From assembly GCA_900321665.1 (NCBI GenBank), contig ONWY01000001.1:1-27484 (forward strand): a stretch of 27,484 bases of DNA, read 5' to 3'. The notes beneath the pieces are model-generated. The model saw only the letters and a list, made by a program, of their open reading frames with translations. It did not search any database and was not told the DNA's origin. A program made the position numbers and the translations under genes. This document shows, in pieces, positions 1 to 6,533 of the stretch; positions within the stretch are counted from its first letter, which is position 1; each line of letters starts with the position of its first letter. This DNA is from an uncultured Eubacteriales bacterium. GTDB lineage: Bacteria > Bacillota > Clostridia > Oscillospirales > Acutalibacteraceae.

Positions 1-711
1 TAAGTGCGCACTCTTTTTGAAATCGCCCTCTAATGCCGCCTGTGCAATGTTATGTGCTTCGAGCGGCATAATGTTGGATAACACCGAAATGACGCCCTTT
101 GCACCAAGTGCCATAAAAGCAGTGGTTTGGTCATCGTTGCCGGAGTAAAAGGTCAAATCATCTCCGCAAAGCTCGATGCTCTTTGCGAGCGCGGAAATAT
201 CACCGTTTGCCTCCTTTGATGCCACAATCATCGGGTGCTTTGCCAAGCGGGCATAGGTTTCGGGCAAAATGTTCATCCCGGTGCGAGAGGGAACATTGTA
301 TAAAATAATCGGCTTTTTTGCCCTGTCAGCGATATAGGTGTAGTGATGAATTAATCCCTCTTGCGAGGTTTTATTGTAATAGGGCGTTACAAGCAGAAGC
401 GCATCTGCACCGCACGAAGCAGCATCATCCGCCAGGCTGACACCGTATGCCGTATCGTTACTGCCTGCACCCGCAATGACCGGCACTTTGCCTGCCACCT
501 CATCTGCCACAAATTTGATTACCTTAATATGCTCGTCGGTATTCATGGTTTTGGCTTCGCCGGTGGTACCGCAAACAACGATAGCATCGGTTTTATTTTT
601 TAGCTGAAAATCAACTAATTGCGCCAACACATCATAGTTGACACTGCCATCGGCATACATCGGTGTGGCAATGGCGACCGCTGCGCCTTCAAATATAATA
701 GGTTTGCTCAT
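1..711 (-). CDS. dapA: 4-hydroxy-tetrahydrodipicolinate synthase, 3' end outside window
   Basis: DapA condenses pyruvate with aspartate semialdehyde in the cytosol, the first committed step of lysine and diaminopimelate synthesis. 237 codons are visible and the frame runs open off the left edge; the family is usually about 290-300 residues, so some 55-60 C-terminal residues are missing. Family marks seen are the GTTGE motif (Thr49-Thr50), Tyr112 in TPYYNK, Tyr138 and Arg143 in LYNVPSRTG, and the Schiff-base lysine Lys166 in ASKEANGD. The ATG at 711 has a GGAG seven bases upstream. It lies 17 bases downstream of asd on the same strand, so the two are almost certainly co-transcribed, and Asd makes its substrate. 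Identification is firm; only the C-terminus is unseen. Confidence 0.96.
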   Translation of the reverse strand, partial: MSKPIIFEGAAVAIATPMYADGSVNYDVLAQLVDFQLKNKTDAIVVCGTTGEAKTMNTDEHIKVIKFVADEVAGKVPVIAGAGSNDTAYGVSLADDAASCGADALLLVTPYYNKTSQEGLIHHYTYIADRAKKPIILYNVPSRTGMNILPETYARLAKHPMIVASKEANGDISALAKSIELCGDDLTFYSGNDDQTTAFMALGAKGVISVLSNIMPLEAHNIAQAALEGDFKKSAHL

Positions 712-728
712 AAAATTTCTCCAAAGAA

Positions 729-1820
729 TTAGTCAAAGTAGCCCTTAGCGGCAAGAAGCTCAGCCATCAGCACTGCACCGCCGGCAGCACCGCGCATGGT
801 GTTGTGCGCAAGGCAGACAAACTTGTAATCAAACTGTGTATCCTCGCGCAGTCTGCCGATGGAAATCGCCATGCCGTTTTCCAAATCTCTCTTTTCTTTG
901 CACTGCGGCTGATTGTCTTCGCTAAAGTAATGTAAAAACTGCTTGGGAGCGCTCGGCAGGCAGAGCTTTTGCGGCTCGCCCTTGTAGGCTTCCCAAATTT
1001 TTAAACATTCCTCCTTGGTCGGTTTTTTGCCTTCCTCAAAGCGCACATATACAGCGCCGGTGTGGCCATCACTGACCGGCACGCGAATACATTGCGCGGT
1101 GAAATTCGGGGTGGTGCTGTCTTTGATGACATCGCCCTCAATATTACCCCAGATTTTAAGCGGTTCTTTTTCGCTCTTTTCCTCCTCGCCGCCAATGAAG
1201 GGGATGACATTGTCTACCATCTCCGGCCAGGAATCAAAATTCTTGCCGGCACCGGAAATTGCCTGGTAGGTACAAACTAAAACATCCTTAACTTTATAGC
1301 CTGCCTTATCAAGCGGGAACAAAGCGGGGACATAGCACTGAATCGAGCAGTTCGGTTTAACGGCAATAAAGCCGCGCTTTGTGCCAAGGCGCTTTCTTTG
1401 CTTTTCGATAATCTCAGCATGCTCGGGGTTTAACTCGGGCAGGAGCATCGGCACATCATCTGTATGTCGATGGGCGCTGTTGTTGGAAACAACAGGGCAC
1501 TCCAAGCGCGCGTACTTTTCCTCAAGTTTTTTAATATCTTCTTTTTTCATATTAACAGCGCAGAAAACGAAATCCACAAGGGAAGCAATTTTTTCAGCAT
1601 CCGCTTCGGCATTGAAGATAACCATTTCCTTCATCGATTCCGGAATGGGTGTGCTCATTTTCCAACTGTTTTTGACAGCTTCGCAATACTTTCTACCGGC
1701 GCTCCTTTCGCTTGCTGCGAGCAGGATTACCTCAAACCAAGGATGGTTATCGAGAAGGGTGGCAAATCTTTGACCGACCATACCTGTTGCACCGATAATA
1801 CCAACTTTATATTTTTTCAT
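729..1820 (-). CDS. asd: aspartate-semialdehyde dehydrogenase
   Basis: Asd reduces aspartyl phosphate to aspartate semialdehyde with NADPH, the branch point to lysine/diaminopimelate and to threonine/methionine. The 363-residue protein opens with the nucleotide-binding GATGMVGQ motif (residues 10-17). The catalytic cysteine is Cys158 in KPNCSIQ and the probable active-site histidine is His253 in DGHTGAV. Length and the MVGQRF...HPWFE opening resemble the branch of the family known from archaea and yeast (also present in many Clostridia) rather than the E. coli type; this branch assignment is from memory. An AGGGGG ribosome site precedes the ATG at 1820. It is the first gene of an asd-dapA pair and is divergent from queA. 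Confidence 0.95.
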   Translation of the reverse strand: MKKYKVGIIGATGMVGQRFATLLDNHPWFEVILLAASERSAGRKYCEAVKNSWKMSTPIPESMKEMVIFNAEADAEKIASLVDFVFCAVNMKKEDIKKLEEKYARLECPVVSNNSAHRHTDDVPMLLPELNPEHAEIIEKQRKRLGTKRGFIAVKPNCSIQCYVPALFPLDKAGYKVKDVLVCTYQAISGAGKNFDSWPEMVDNVIPFIGGEEEKSEKEPLKIWGNIEGDVIKDSTTPNFTAQCIRVPVSDGHTGAVYVRFEEGKKPTKEECLKIWEAYKGEPQKLCLPSAPKQFLHYFSEDNQPQCKEKRDLENGMAISIGRLREDTQFDYKFVCLAHNTMRGAAGGAVLMAELLAAKGYFD

Positions 1821-1847
1821 TTTTTAACCCCCTGTTAAAAATAAATG

Positions 1848-1876
1848 TTGTAATGCGCCGATTTATGCATTATAAT
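1848..1876 (+). promoter_or_regulatory. probable sigma-A promoter for queA
   Basis: TTGTAA (1848-1853) and TATAAT (1871-1876) are separated by 17 bases on the plus strand, a near-consensus vegetative promoter. Predicted transcription would begin near 1883, leaving a leader of about 87 bases before the queA ATG. The same -10 core reads ATTATAAT on both strands, so it could also serve the divergent asd gene, although no good -35 was found on that side. Confidence 0.55.
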
Positions 1877-1887
1877 AGTAAATCGGC
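1857..1887. promoter_or_regulatory. inverted repeat bracketing the -10 element (possible operator)
   Basis: GCCGATTTA (1857-1865) is repeated in perfect inverted form as TAAATCGGC (1879-1887), with a 13-base spacer that contains the -10 sequence. A regulator bound here would cover the start region between asd and queA. The rest of 1821-1969 is AT-rich and shows nothing else; it is too short for a lysine riboswitch. That this is an operator is inference from position and symmetry. Confidence 0.4.
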
Positions 1888-1969
1888 AATTATAATTATT
1901 TATATTTTATCATTAATATAAATATTAGTCAATTCCTATTATTTGTTTATTTTTATAAATGGAGTATGC

Positions 1970-3056
1970 ATGAAAAAAAGTGATTTTTACTATGATTTGC
2001 CGGAGCGGCTGATTGCCCAGCATCCCTTAGAGCGCAGAGACAGCTCGCGCTTGATAATGCTTAATAAAAAAACCGGTGCTACAGATCCCCTTAGAGCGCA
2101 GAGACAGCTCGCGCTTGATGGTGCTTGATAAAAAAACCGGTGCTACAGAACACCGCGTATTTTCCGATTTGACGGAAATCTTAATGCCCGGCGACAGCTT
2201 AATATTGAATGACACGCGTGTTTTACCCGCGCGCATCTATGGCGAGAAGATATCTACCGGTGCAGTGGTTGAATTTTTGCTTTTAAAGCAGCTTTCCGCA
2301 AGTCAATGGGAATGTATTGTCAAACCCGGCAAAAAGGCGCGAGAAGGTGCTGCATTTGATTTTAGCGGCATCATGCAGGGGACAATCACTCAGGTGCTCG
2401 AAACCGGCAACCGAATCATTGATTTTTCGTTTGAAGGCAATTTCTTCGAGCTTCTTGAAAAAATCGGCTATATGCCCATTCCGCCTTACATTAAAGAAAA
2501 GCTGGAGGATAACGAGCGCTATCAAACCGTTTATTCCAAGCATTTAGGCTCTGCAGCTGCGCCGACTGCCGGCTTGCATTTTACAAAGCAAATGCTGCAG
2601 GCATTGGAGCAAAAGGGCATTAACATCGGCTATGTGACTTTGCATGTCGGGCTTGGAACCTTCCGCCCTGTCAAGGCAGATAACATTGAAGAGCATGTCA
2701 TGCACTCCGAGCACTACCGCGTGCCGGAGGAAACCGCCGCGCTGATTAACGCTACTAAAGCCAAAGGCGGCAGGATTATTGCCGTTGGCACCACCAGCTG
2801 CCGCACACTTGAGACAGCGGCTGATGAAAGCGGAAAGTTGCAAGCGAGCGAAGGTGAGAGTAAGATTTTTATTTACCCCGGTTACCGCTTTAAGTGTATT
2901 GATGCGCTTATTACCAATTTTCACTTGCCGGAGAGCACGCTGATTATGCTTGTCAGTGCGCTGGCCGGCAGAGAAAATGTGTTGCGTGCATATGAAACAG
3001 CAGTGCGCGAGGAATACAGATTCTTTTCTTTCGGCGATGCGATGTTTATAGTTTAA
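1970..3056 (+). pseudogene. queA: queA, tRNA ribosyltransferase-isomerase, frameshifted by a tandem duplication
   Basis: QueA transfers the ribosyl part of S-adenosylmethionine to 7-aminomethyl-7-deazaguanine in tRNA, giving epoxyqueuosine. The reading frame from ATG 1970 (GGAG at 1961-1964) begins like QueA (LPERLIAQHPLERRDSSRL) but ends at a TGA at 2126-2128. The rest of the protein runs in another frame to 3056, with the family motifs PGDSLILNDTRVLPAR, APTAGLHFT and HVGLGTFRPV. The cause is a 62-bp imperfect repeat. Removing 64 bases (2024-2087) joins the two parts into one 340-residue protein, the normal QueA length. As read, a shortened protein of about 326 residues might start at a GTG at 2076, lacking the conserved N-terminus. 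It could be a real mutation or an assembly error. It is the first gene of a queA-tgt-yajC cluster. Confidence 0.88.
2024..2149 (+). repeat. 62-bp imperfect tandem duplication inside queA
   Basis: Copy 1 (2024-2085) and copy 2 (2088-2149) align at a constant offset of 64 bases with only three differences (2056/2120, 2057/2121, 2063/2127), each A in copy 1 and G in copy 2. Two extra bases, TC, lie between the copies. Both copies encode plausible QueA sequence: copy 1 reads RLIMLNKK, copy 2 RLMVLDKK. Confidence 0.95.
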
Positions 3057-3077
3057 AGGATGTATAAAAATTCACAT

Positions 3078-3113
3078 CATATAAACCGTAAGCATCGGCG
3101 ATGCAATGTTTAT
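3078..3113 (+). repeat. left flanking repeat of the toxin-antitoxin cassette
   Basis: This 36-base segment matches 3817-3849, on the other side of the cassette, at about 28 of 33 aligned positions with one 3-base gap; both start CATATAAAC and end ATGTTTAT. Its right part (CGGCGATGCAATGTTTAT) also repeats the last codons of queA at 3032-3049 with one mismatch. Confidence 0.75.
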
Positions 3114-3147
3114 TCTATAATTTGTATATTAATATGATAGAATATTG

Positions 3148-3176
3148 TTGACAATTACATATTATTTGCATATAAT
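3148..3176 (+). promoter_or_regulatory. consensus sigma-A promoter of the toxin-antitoxin operon
   Basis: A perfect TTGACA (3148-3153) and a perfect TATAAT (3171-3176) are separated by 17 bases. A small inverted repeat, ATTGT-TG-ACAAT (3144-3155), overlaps the -35 box. This is a natural place for the antitoxin to bind and repress its own operon, as RelB-type antitoxins do; that role is inferred. Confidence 0.85.
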
Positions 3177-3199
3177 ATTATTGAAGGGTGGTGTCAATA

Positions 3200-3466
3200 A
3201 TGGCTCAAACTAATGTTAATATTCGTATGGATGAACAAACTAAAAAAGAGTTTTATGCTTTTTGTAATGAGATTGGTATATCTGTAAGTTCAGCTTTTAA
3301 TATTTTTGCTAAAACTGTTGTTCGAGAGCATAGAATTCCTTTTGAGATAACTACTGATGTTCCAAATTCAGACACAATAGCTGCTATCGAAAAAGCTGAT
3401 AAGGGTGTAGATGTTTTCGGACCTTTTAATACAGTTGATGAATTGATGGAGTCATTAAATGCTTAG
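3200..3466 (+). CDS. RelB/DinJ-family antitoxin
   Basis: An 88-residue protein with the ribbon-helix-helix start typical of RelB/DinJ antitoxins (NVNIRMDEQTKKEFYAFCNE), followed by a helix that would dimerise and a C-terminal tail that would wrap the toxin. Such antitoxins neutralise the partner RNase and repress their own promoter. The ATG at 3200 is preferred over an in-frame GTG at 3188 because the ribosome site AAGGGTGG sits at 3184-3191. The last eight bases overlap the start of the toxin gene, implying coupled translation. Base composition is clearly AT-richer than queA and tgt on either side, pointing to horizontal acquisition. Family assignment is confident; the specific cognate name is not. 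Confidence 0.88.
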   Translation: MAQTNVNIRMDEQTKKEFYAFCNEIGISVSSAFNIFAKTVVREHRIPFEITTDVPNSDTIAAIEKADKGVDVFGPFNTVDELMESLNA

Positions 3467-3737
3467 AATAGAATATACAGGTCAGTTTAAGAAAGATTAC
3501 AAACTCGCCATAAAAAGAAACTATGATATTAATGAGTTAGTTAATGTTATTAATATGTTGGCTAATGAAGAAAAGCTGCCGGAAAAATTCAGAGACCACG
3601 CATTAGTAAATTATTCTAAGAATGCTAATGTTCGTGAATGTCACATCAGACCTGATTGGTTATTGATATATAGAATCTATCAGGATAGACTCGTTTTAGA
3701 ATTATTGCGAACCGGAACGCATAGTGATTTGTTTTGA
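3459..3737 (+). CDS. YafQ/RelE-family mRNA-cleaving toxin
   Basis: A 92-residue protein matching the YafQ branch of RelE-type ribosome-dependent endoribonucleases, which cut mRNA in the ribosomal A site. Residues corresponding to those needed in E. coli YafQ appear to be present: His47 (RDHAL), His62, Asp66 and Trp67 (CHIRPDW), His88 and Phe92 (TGTHSDLF), so the toxin looks active. It overlaps the antitoxin by eight bases in the usual antitoxin-first order and is followed by its own terminator. The pair therefore forms a self-contained, AT-rich cassette inserted between queA and tgt, which normally adjoin. Activity is inferred from residue conservation. Confidence 0.9.
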   Translation: MLRIEYTGQFKKDYKLAIKRNYDINELVNVINMLANEEKLPEKFRDHALVNYSKNANVRECHIRPDWLLIYRIYQDRLVLELLRTGTHSDLF

Positions 3738-3742
3738 AAAAC

Positions 3743-3776
3743 AGGTGCAGGATTATCTTGCACCTATACTTTTTAT
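3743..3776 (+). terminator. intrinsic terminator after the toxin gene
   Basis: AGGTGCA (3743-3749) pairs perfectly with TGCACCT (3759-3765) around a nine-base loop, followed by a T-rich stretch ending in TTTTT. It closes the toxin-antitoxin operon six bases after the stop codon. Confidence 0.75.
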
Positions 3777-3816
3777 TTGTTATGATTATTCATAATAAAG
3801 GTACGATTATAAGAGT

Positions 3817-3849
3817 CATATAAACTATACACATCGATGCGATGTTTAT
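3817..3849 (+). repeat. right flanking repeat of the toxin-antitoxin cassette
   Basis: Partner of the segment at 3078-3113, in the same orientation. It ends CATCGATGCGATGTTTAT, close to the last codons of queA, and lies immediately before the tgt ribosome site. Together the two copies bracket the cassette. Confidence 0.75.
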
Positions 3850-3865
3850 CAGGTAGGAGAATACA

Positions 3866-4993
3866 ATGAAAATTATCAAACAAGAGGGAAGCGCGCGGCG
3901 CGGTGAATTTAAAACGGTTCACGGCACGGTGCAAACACCTGCTTTCCAAAATGTGGCGACAGCAGCTGCCATCAAAGGCGGGCTTTCGGCATTTGATTTA
4001 AAAGAAAATGCTTGCCAGGTAATGCTGTGTAATACTTACCACCTTCATTTAAGACCGGGTGATACCATTGTAAAACAGGCAGGCGGATTGCACAAATTTA
4101 CCGGGTGGAACGGTCCGATTTTAACCGACAGCGGCGGATTTCAAGTTTTTTCGCTTGCAAAATTAAATAATATAAAAGAGGAAGGTGTGACCTTTGCTTC
4201 GCATATTGACGGCAGACGCATTTTTATGGGGCCCGAGCAAAGCATGCAAATTCAGTCGAACTTAGGTTCCACGATAGCGATGGCTTTTGATGAGTGTGTC
4301 AAAAATCCTGCGCCGTATCGCTATGCAAAGGAATCAAGCGAGCGCACCATCCGTTGGCTGCAGCGCTGCAAGGCGGAAATGCAGCGGCTCAATGCGTTAC
4401 CGGATACCGTGAACCCGCACCAGCTGCTGTTCGGCATTAACCAAGGGTGCTGCTTCGAGGATATTCGTATTGATAATATGAAGCGCATTGCCGATATGGA
4501 GCTCGATGGCTATGCTATCGGCGGCTTGGCAGTAGGCGAGCCGAAGGAGGAAATGTACCGCATTATCGGCGAGGTAGAGCCGCATATGCCGGCAGATAAA
4601 ATTCGCTACTTGATGGGTGTCGGTACACCGGGGAATATTTTAACCGGGGTAAAGCTCGGGGTAGATTTATTTGATTGTGTGATGCCCTCGCGCAATGCAA
4701 GGCACGGGCATGTGTTTACTTGGGATGGTATCATAAACCTCAATAACGCGCGCTATGCCGATGACTTTGAGCCGATTGACGAGCGCTGCGATTGTGAGGC
4801 TTGCAGGCATCATTCGCGCGCCTATATTCGGCACCTGCTCAAAGCGGGCGAGATGCTCGGTATGCGCTTAGCGGTCATTCATAACCTGCATTTTTATAAC
4901 AAGCTGATGCAAAAAATCAGAGATGCCATTGAGCAGGGGAATTATGAGCAATTTTATCGCGAAAATGTAAACAAATTGGATACGCGCATATAA
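3866..4993 (+). CDS. tgt: queuine/preQ1 tRNA-guanine transglycosylase
   Basis: Tgt swaps guanine-34 in the anticodon of Tyr, His, Asn and Asp tRNAs for the queuosine precursor preQ1. The 375-residue length is normal. Seen are Asp88 in LTDSGGFQVFSL and Asp270 in DLFDCVMPSRNARHG, which match the two catalytic aspartates of the family, and the zinc ligands Cys308, Cys310, Cys313 and His339. The usual GIVQGG loop reads GINQGC here, a mild deviation. A strong AGGTAGGAGA ribosome site precedes the ATG. QueA acts directly after Tgt, so the broken queA upstream matters for this gene's purpose. The toxin-antitoxin terminator upstream should cut it off from the queA promoter, unless readthrough or a promoter in 3777-3850 serves it. 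Confidence 0.97.
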   Translation: MKIIKQEGSARRGEFKTVHGTVQTPAFQNVATAAAIKGGLSAFDLKENACQVMLCNTYHLHLRPGDTIVKQAGGLHKFTGWNGPILTDSGGFQVFSLAKLNNIKEEGVTFASHIDGRRIFMGPEQSMQIQSNLGSTIAMAFDECVKNPAPYRYAKESSERTIRWLQRCKAEMQRLNALPDTVNPHQLLFGINQGCCFEDIRIDNMKRIADMELDGYAIGGLAVGEPKEEMYRIIGEVEPHMPADKIRYLMGVGTPGNILTGVKLGVDLFDCVMPSRNARHGHVFTWDGIINLNNARYADDFEPIDERCDCEACRHHSRAYIRHLLKAGEMLGMRLAVIHNLHFYNKLMQKIRDAIEQGNYEQFYRENVNKLDTRI

Positions 4994-4998
4994 AATAC

Positions 4999-5027
4999 TT
5001 GCATTTCTTTTTATTTTCATATATAAT
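4999..5027 (+). promoter_or_regulatory. probable promoter of yajC
   Basis: TTGCAT (4999-5004) and TATAAT (5022-5027) lie 17 bases apart, just after the tgt stop codon. Transcription would start near 5034, about 24 bases before the yajC ATG. It suggests yajC is also expressed independently of queA and tgt. Confidence 0.65.
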
Positions 5028-5057
5028 AACTAAGATATTGATTCGGAGGAAAATAGT

Positions 5058-5474
5058 ATGAATTTATTTACTTTAGCTGCAGCCGGTACCACAGGAACCG
5101 GTGTTAGCGGATTTTTTGGTAGCACATGGGGCATGCTTGTTTTAATCGGCGGTATGTTTGTTTTAATGTACTTTTTGATGATAAGACCCCAAAACAAAAG
5201 GCGTAAAGAAGAAGAGGAAATGAGAAGCAATGTGGAAATCGGCGATGATATTGTCACCATCGGCGGCATCATCGGCAAAGTTGTTTCCACAAAAGACGAT
5301 GCTTTGATTATTGAAACCGGTGCCGATAGAAACAAGATGAAAATCAGCCGTTGGGCAGTGCAGACCAACCTGACCAGGCAGGCAGCACAGCAGGAAGCAG
5401 CGCAAAAGGCGAAGGAAGCAAGAGAAGCTGCCAAGGCTGAGAAAAAGAAAAAGAAAGAAGAAGCAAAAAAATAA
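5058..5474 (+). CDS. yajC: preprotein translocase subunit YajC
   Basis: YajC is a small single-span membrane protein associated with SecDF and the SecYEG translocon. The 138-residue product has one membrane helix at about residues 25-48, then the family's typical RPQNKRRKEEEEM stretch and the core motif VEIGDDIVTIGGIIGKV. The C-terminus is a long charged tail rich in Lys, Glu and Ala (about residues 110-138), longer than in many YajCs. The ribosome site GGAGGA is at 5045-5050. queA-tgt-yajC is a classic order; secDF, which often follows, is not here. A strong terminator ends the gene 17 bases after its stop. Confidence 0.95.
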   Translation: MNLFTLAAAGTTGTGVSGFFGSTWGMLVLIGGMFVLMYFLMIRPQNKRRKEEEEMRSNVEIGDDIVTIGGIIGKVVSTKDDALIIETGADRNKMKISRWAVQTNLTRQAAQQEAAQKAKEAREAAKAEKKKKKEEAKK

Positions 5475-5490
5475 GCATAAACAAATTCAT

Positions 5491-5533
5491 CCCGCAGTAT
5501 CTTTTAGTAAGAAGATATTGCGGGAGTTTTTTT
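5491..5533 (+). terminator. intrinsic terminator after yajC, overlapping the next ribosome site
   Basis: CCCGCAGTATCTT (5491-5503) pairs with AAGATATTGCGGG (5512-5524), 13 base pairs with one G-U, around an eight-base loop, then AG and seven Ts (5527-5533). The next reading frame's ATG begins at 5534, and its only ribosome site, GGGAG (5522-5526), is partly in the 3' arm. The hairpin could therefore both stop yajC transcripts and mask the start of the following gene. Confidence 0.85.
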
Positions 5534-5935
5534 ATGTTACAAAAAAGTTTAAAGCCACTCTTGAAAGCGACGCTTTTCACAATAGCAGCAGCGGCACTGC
5601 TTTATGGCTTGGCGGCATTGTTTTTGCTCAAAAAGCAAAGCAGCTCGCAAAGCTATTTTTATGCTGCCGTTGCCATTCACTTAGTCCTCGGCGCGCTGAT
5701 TACCGTGCTATTTCGCAAAGAGGATTACAGTTTTATTTATCTTTTTCCCCTCTTGCTGCTACAGCTGCTGTTACCGGTTGTGTTTCACAGCTTTGAATTA
5801 AAGTTTCTTTTACTACCGGCAAGCGTGGCGGCAGTGCATTTTTTAATCCGTTTCATCATAAAGCACAAGAAATCAAGCAAAAAAAGAAATATGCATCAAA
5901 TCAGGAGAAAATATGAAAGGCTACATAAAAAATAG
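5534..5935 (+). CDS. small integral membrane protein of unknown function
   Basis: A 133-residue protein not recognised from sequence. It has about four hydrophobic segments (roughly residues 12-31, 41-59, 65-84 and 88-107), then a strongly basic tail (KHKKSSKKRNMHQIRRKYERLHKK) likely to sit in the cytoplasm. Its last 23 bases overlap spoIIM in another frame, suggesting coupled expression. Small four-helix proteins occur beside yajC in other Clostridia, and this could be a divergent relative, but no motif proves it. The start lies in the U-tract of the yajC terminator with GGGAG as ribosome site, so expression may depend on terminator readthrough. Confidence 0.7.
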   Translation: MLQKSLKPLLKATLFTIAAAALLYGLAALFLLKKQSSSQSYFYAAVAIHLVLGALITVLFRKEDYSFIYLFPLLLLQLLLPVVFHSFELKFLLLPASVAAVHFLIRFIIKHKKSSKKRNMHQIRRKYERLHKK

Positions 5936-6533
5936 TATTTTCAGCACAAAGGTTTTTATTAAGGATAATACATTAAGTATCATTTTTATTACTCTTTTTA
6001 CCATCGGCAGCTTAGTGGGCACACTGGCGCTCAATTTCGGGAAGGATACCTCCGCGTCTTTGATTTATCTGTTAACGACCTATTTTAAAGAAAACGCGAG
6101 CCTTTCCGTAATTGCTCTTTTCAGTAGAAATTTGATTAGTGCGCTTGTGTATTTAGGGGTGATGTATATTGGAGGACTGTGCGCAATCGGATTGCCTGTA
6201 GTAGGAATAATCCCTTTATTAAAGGGAATTGCGCTTGGTATGATTATATCTTATCAATACGTATATAATGGTATTAAAGGCTTTTTGTATGCATTGGTGA
6301 TTATTCTATTGCCGCAAGCGCTTTTACTTGCAATTTTGAGCATCGCTTACGGGGAAGGTATCTATATGAGCTTAACGGTTTCCAACGGTATCTTTAACGG
6401 CAAGCCGAGAGAAACAAAATACCGACTGAGCTTTATGACCTTTTCCAAAAGGTACTTAATTTTCGCAGTCGGTATTGTGATAGTGTCTATTATTGAGGCT
6501 GTGCTCGATTCCGTGTTTTCAAAGGTGCTTTAG
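5913..6533 (+). CDS. spoIIM: stage II sporulation protein M (SpoIIM)
   Basis: SpoIIM is a polytopic membrane protein which, with SpoIID and SpoIIP, forms the machine that thins septal peptidoglycan and drives engulfment of the forespore. The 206-residue length and five or so membrane helices (first at about 22-43, last at about 180-200) fit the family, as do the glycine-rich helices around PVVGIIPLLKGIALGMIISY. AGGAG at 5903-5907 supports the ATG at 5913, inside the end of the preceding gene. The stop codon overlaps that of the convergent xer gene by four bases. In Bacillus spoIIM also lies close to a xerD gene. A member of the same membrane superfamily with another role is possible but less likely. 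Confidence 0.85.
   Translation: MKGYIKNSIFSTKVFIKDNTLSIIFITLFTIGSLVGTLALNFGKDTSASLIYLLTTYFKENASLSVIALFSRNLISALVYLGVMYIGGLCAIGLPVVGIIPLLKGIALGMIISYQYVYNGIKGFLYALVIILLPQALLLAILSIAYGEGIYMSLTVSNGIFNGKPRETKYRLSFMTFSKRYLIFAVGIVIVSIIEAVLDSVFSKVL

Noticed and set aside
1821..1969. Lysine riboswitch upstream of asd
   Set aside because: The gap is under 150 bases and AT-rich, without the conserved stems of an L box; only an inverted repeat at a promoter was seen.
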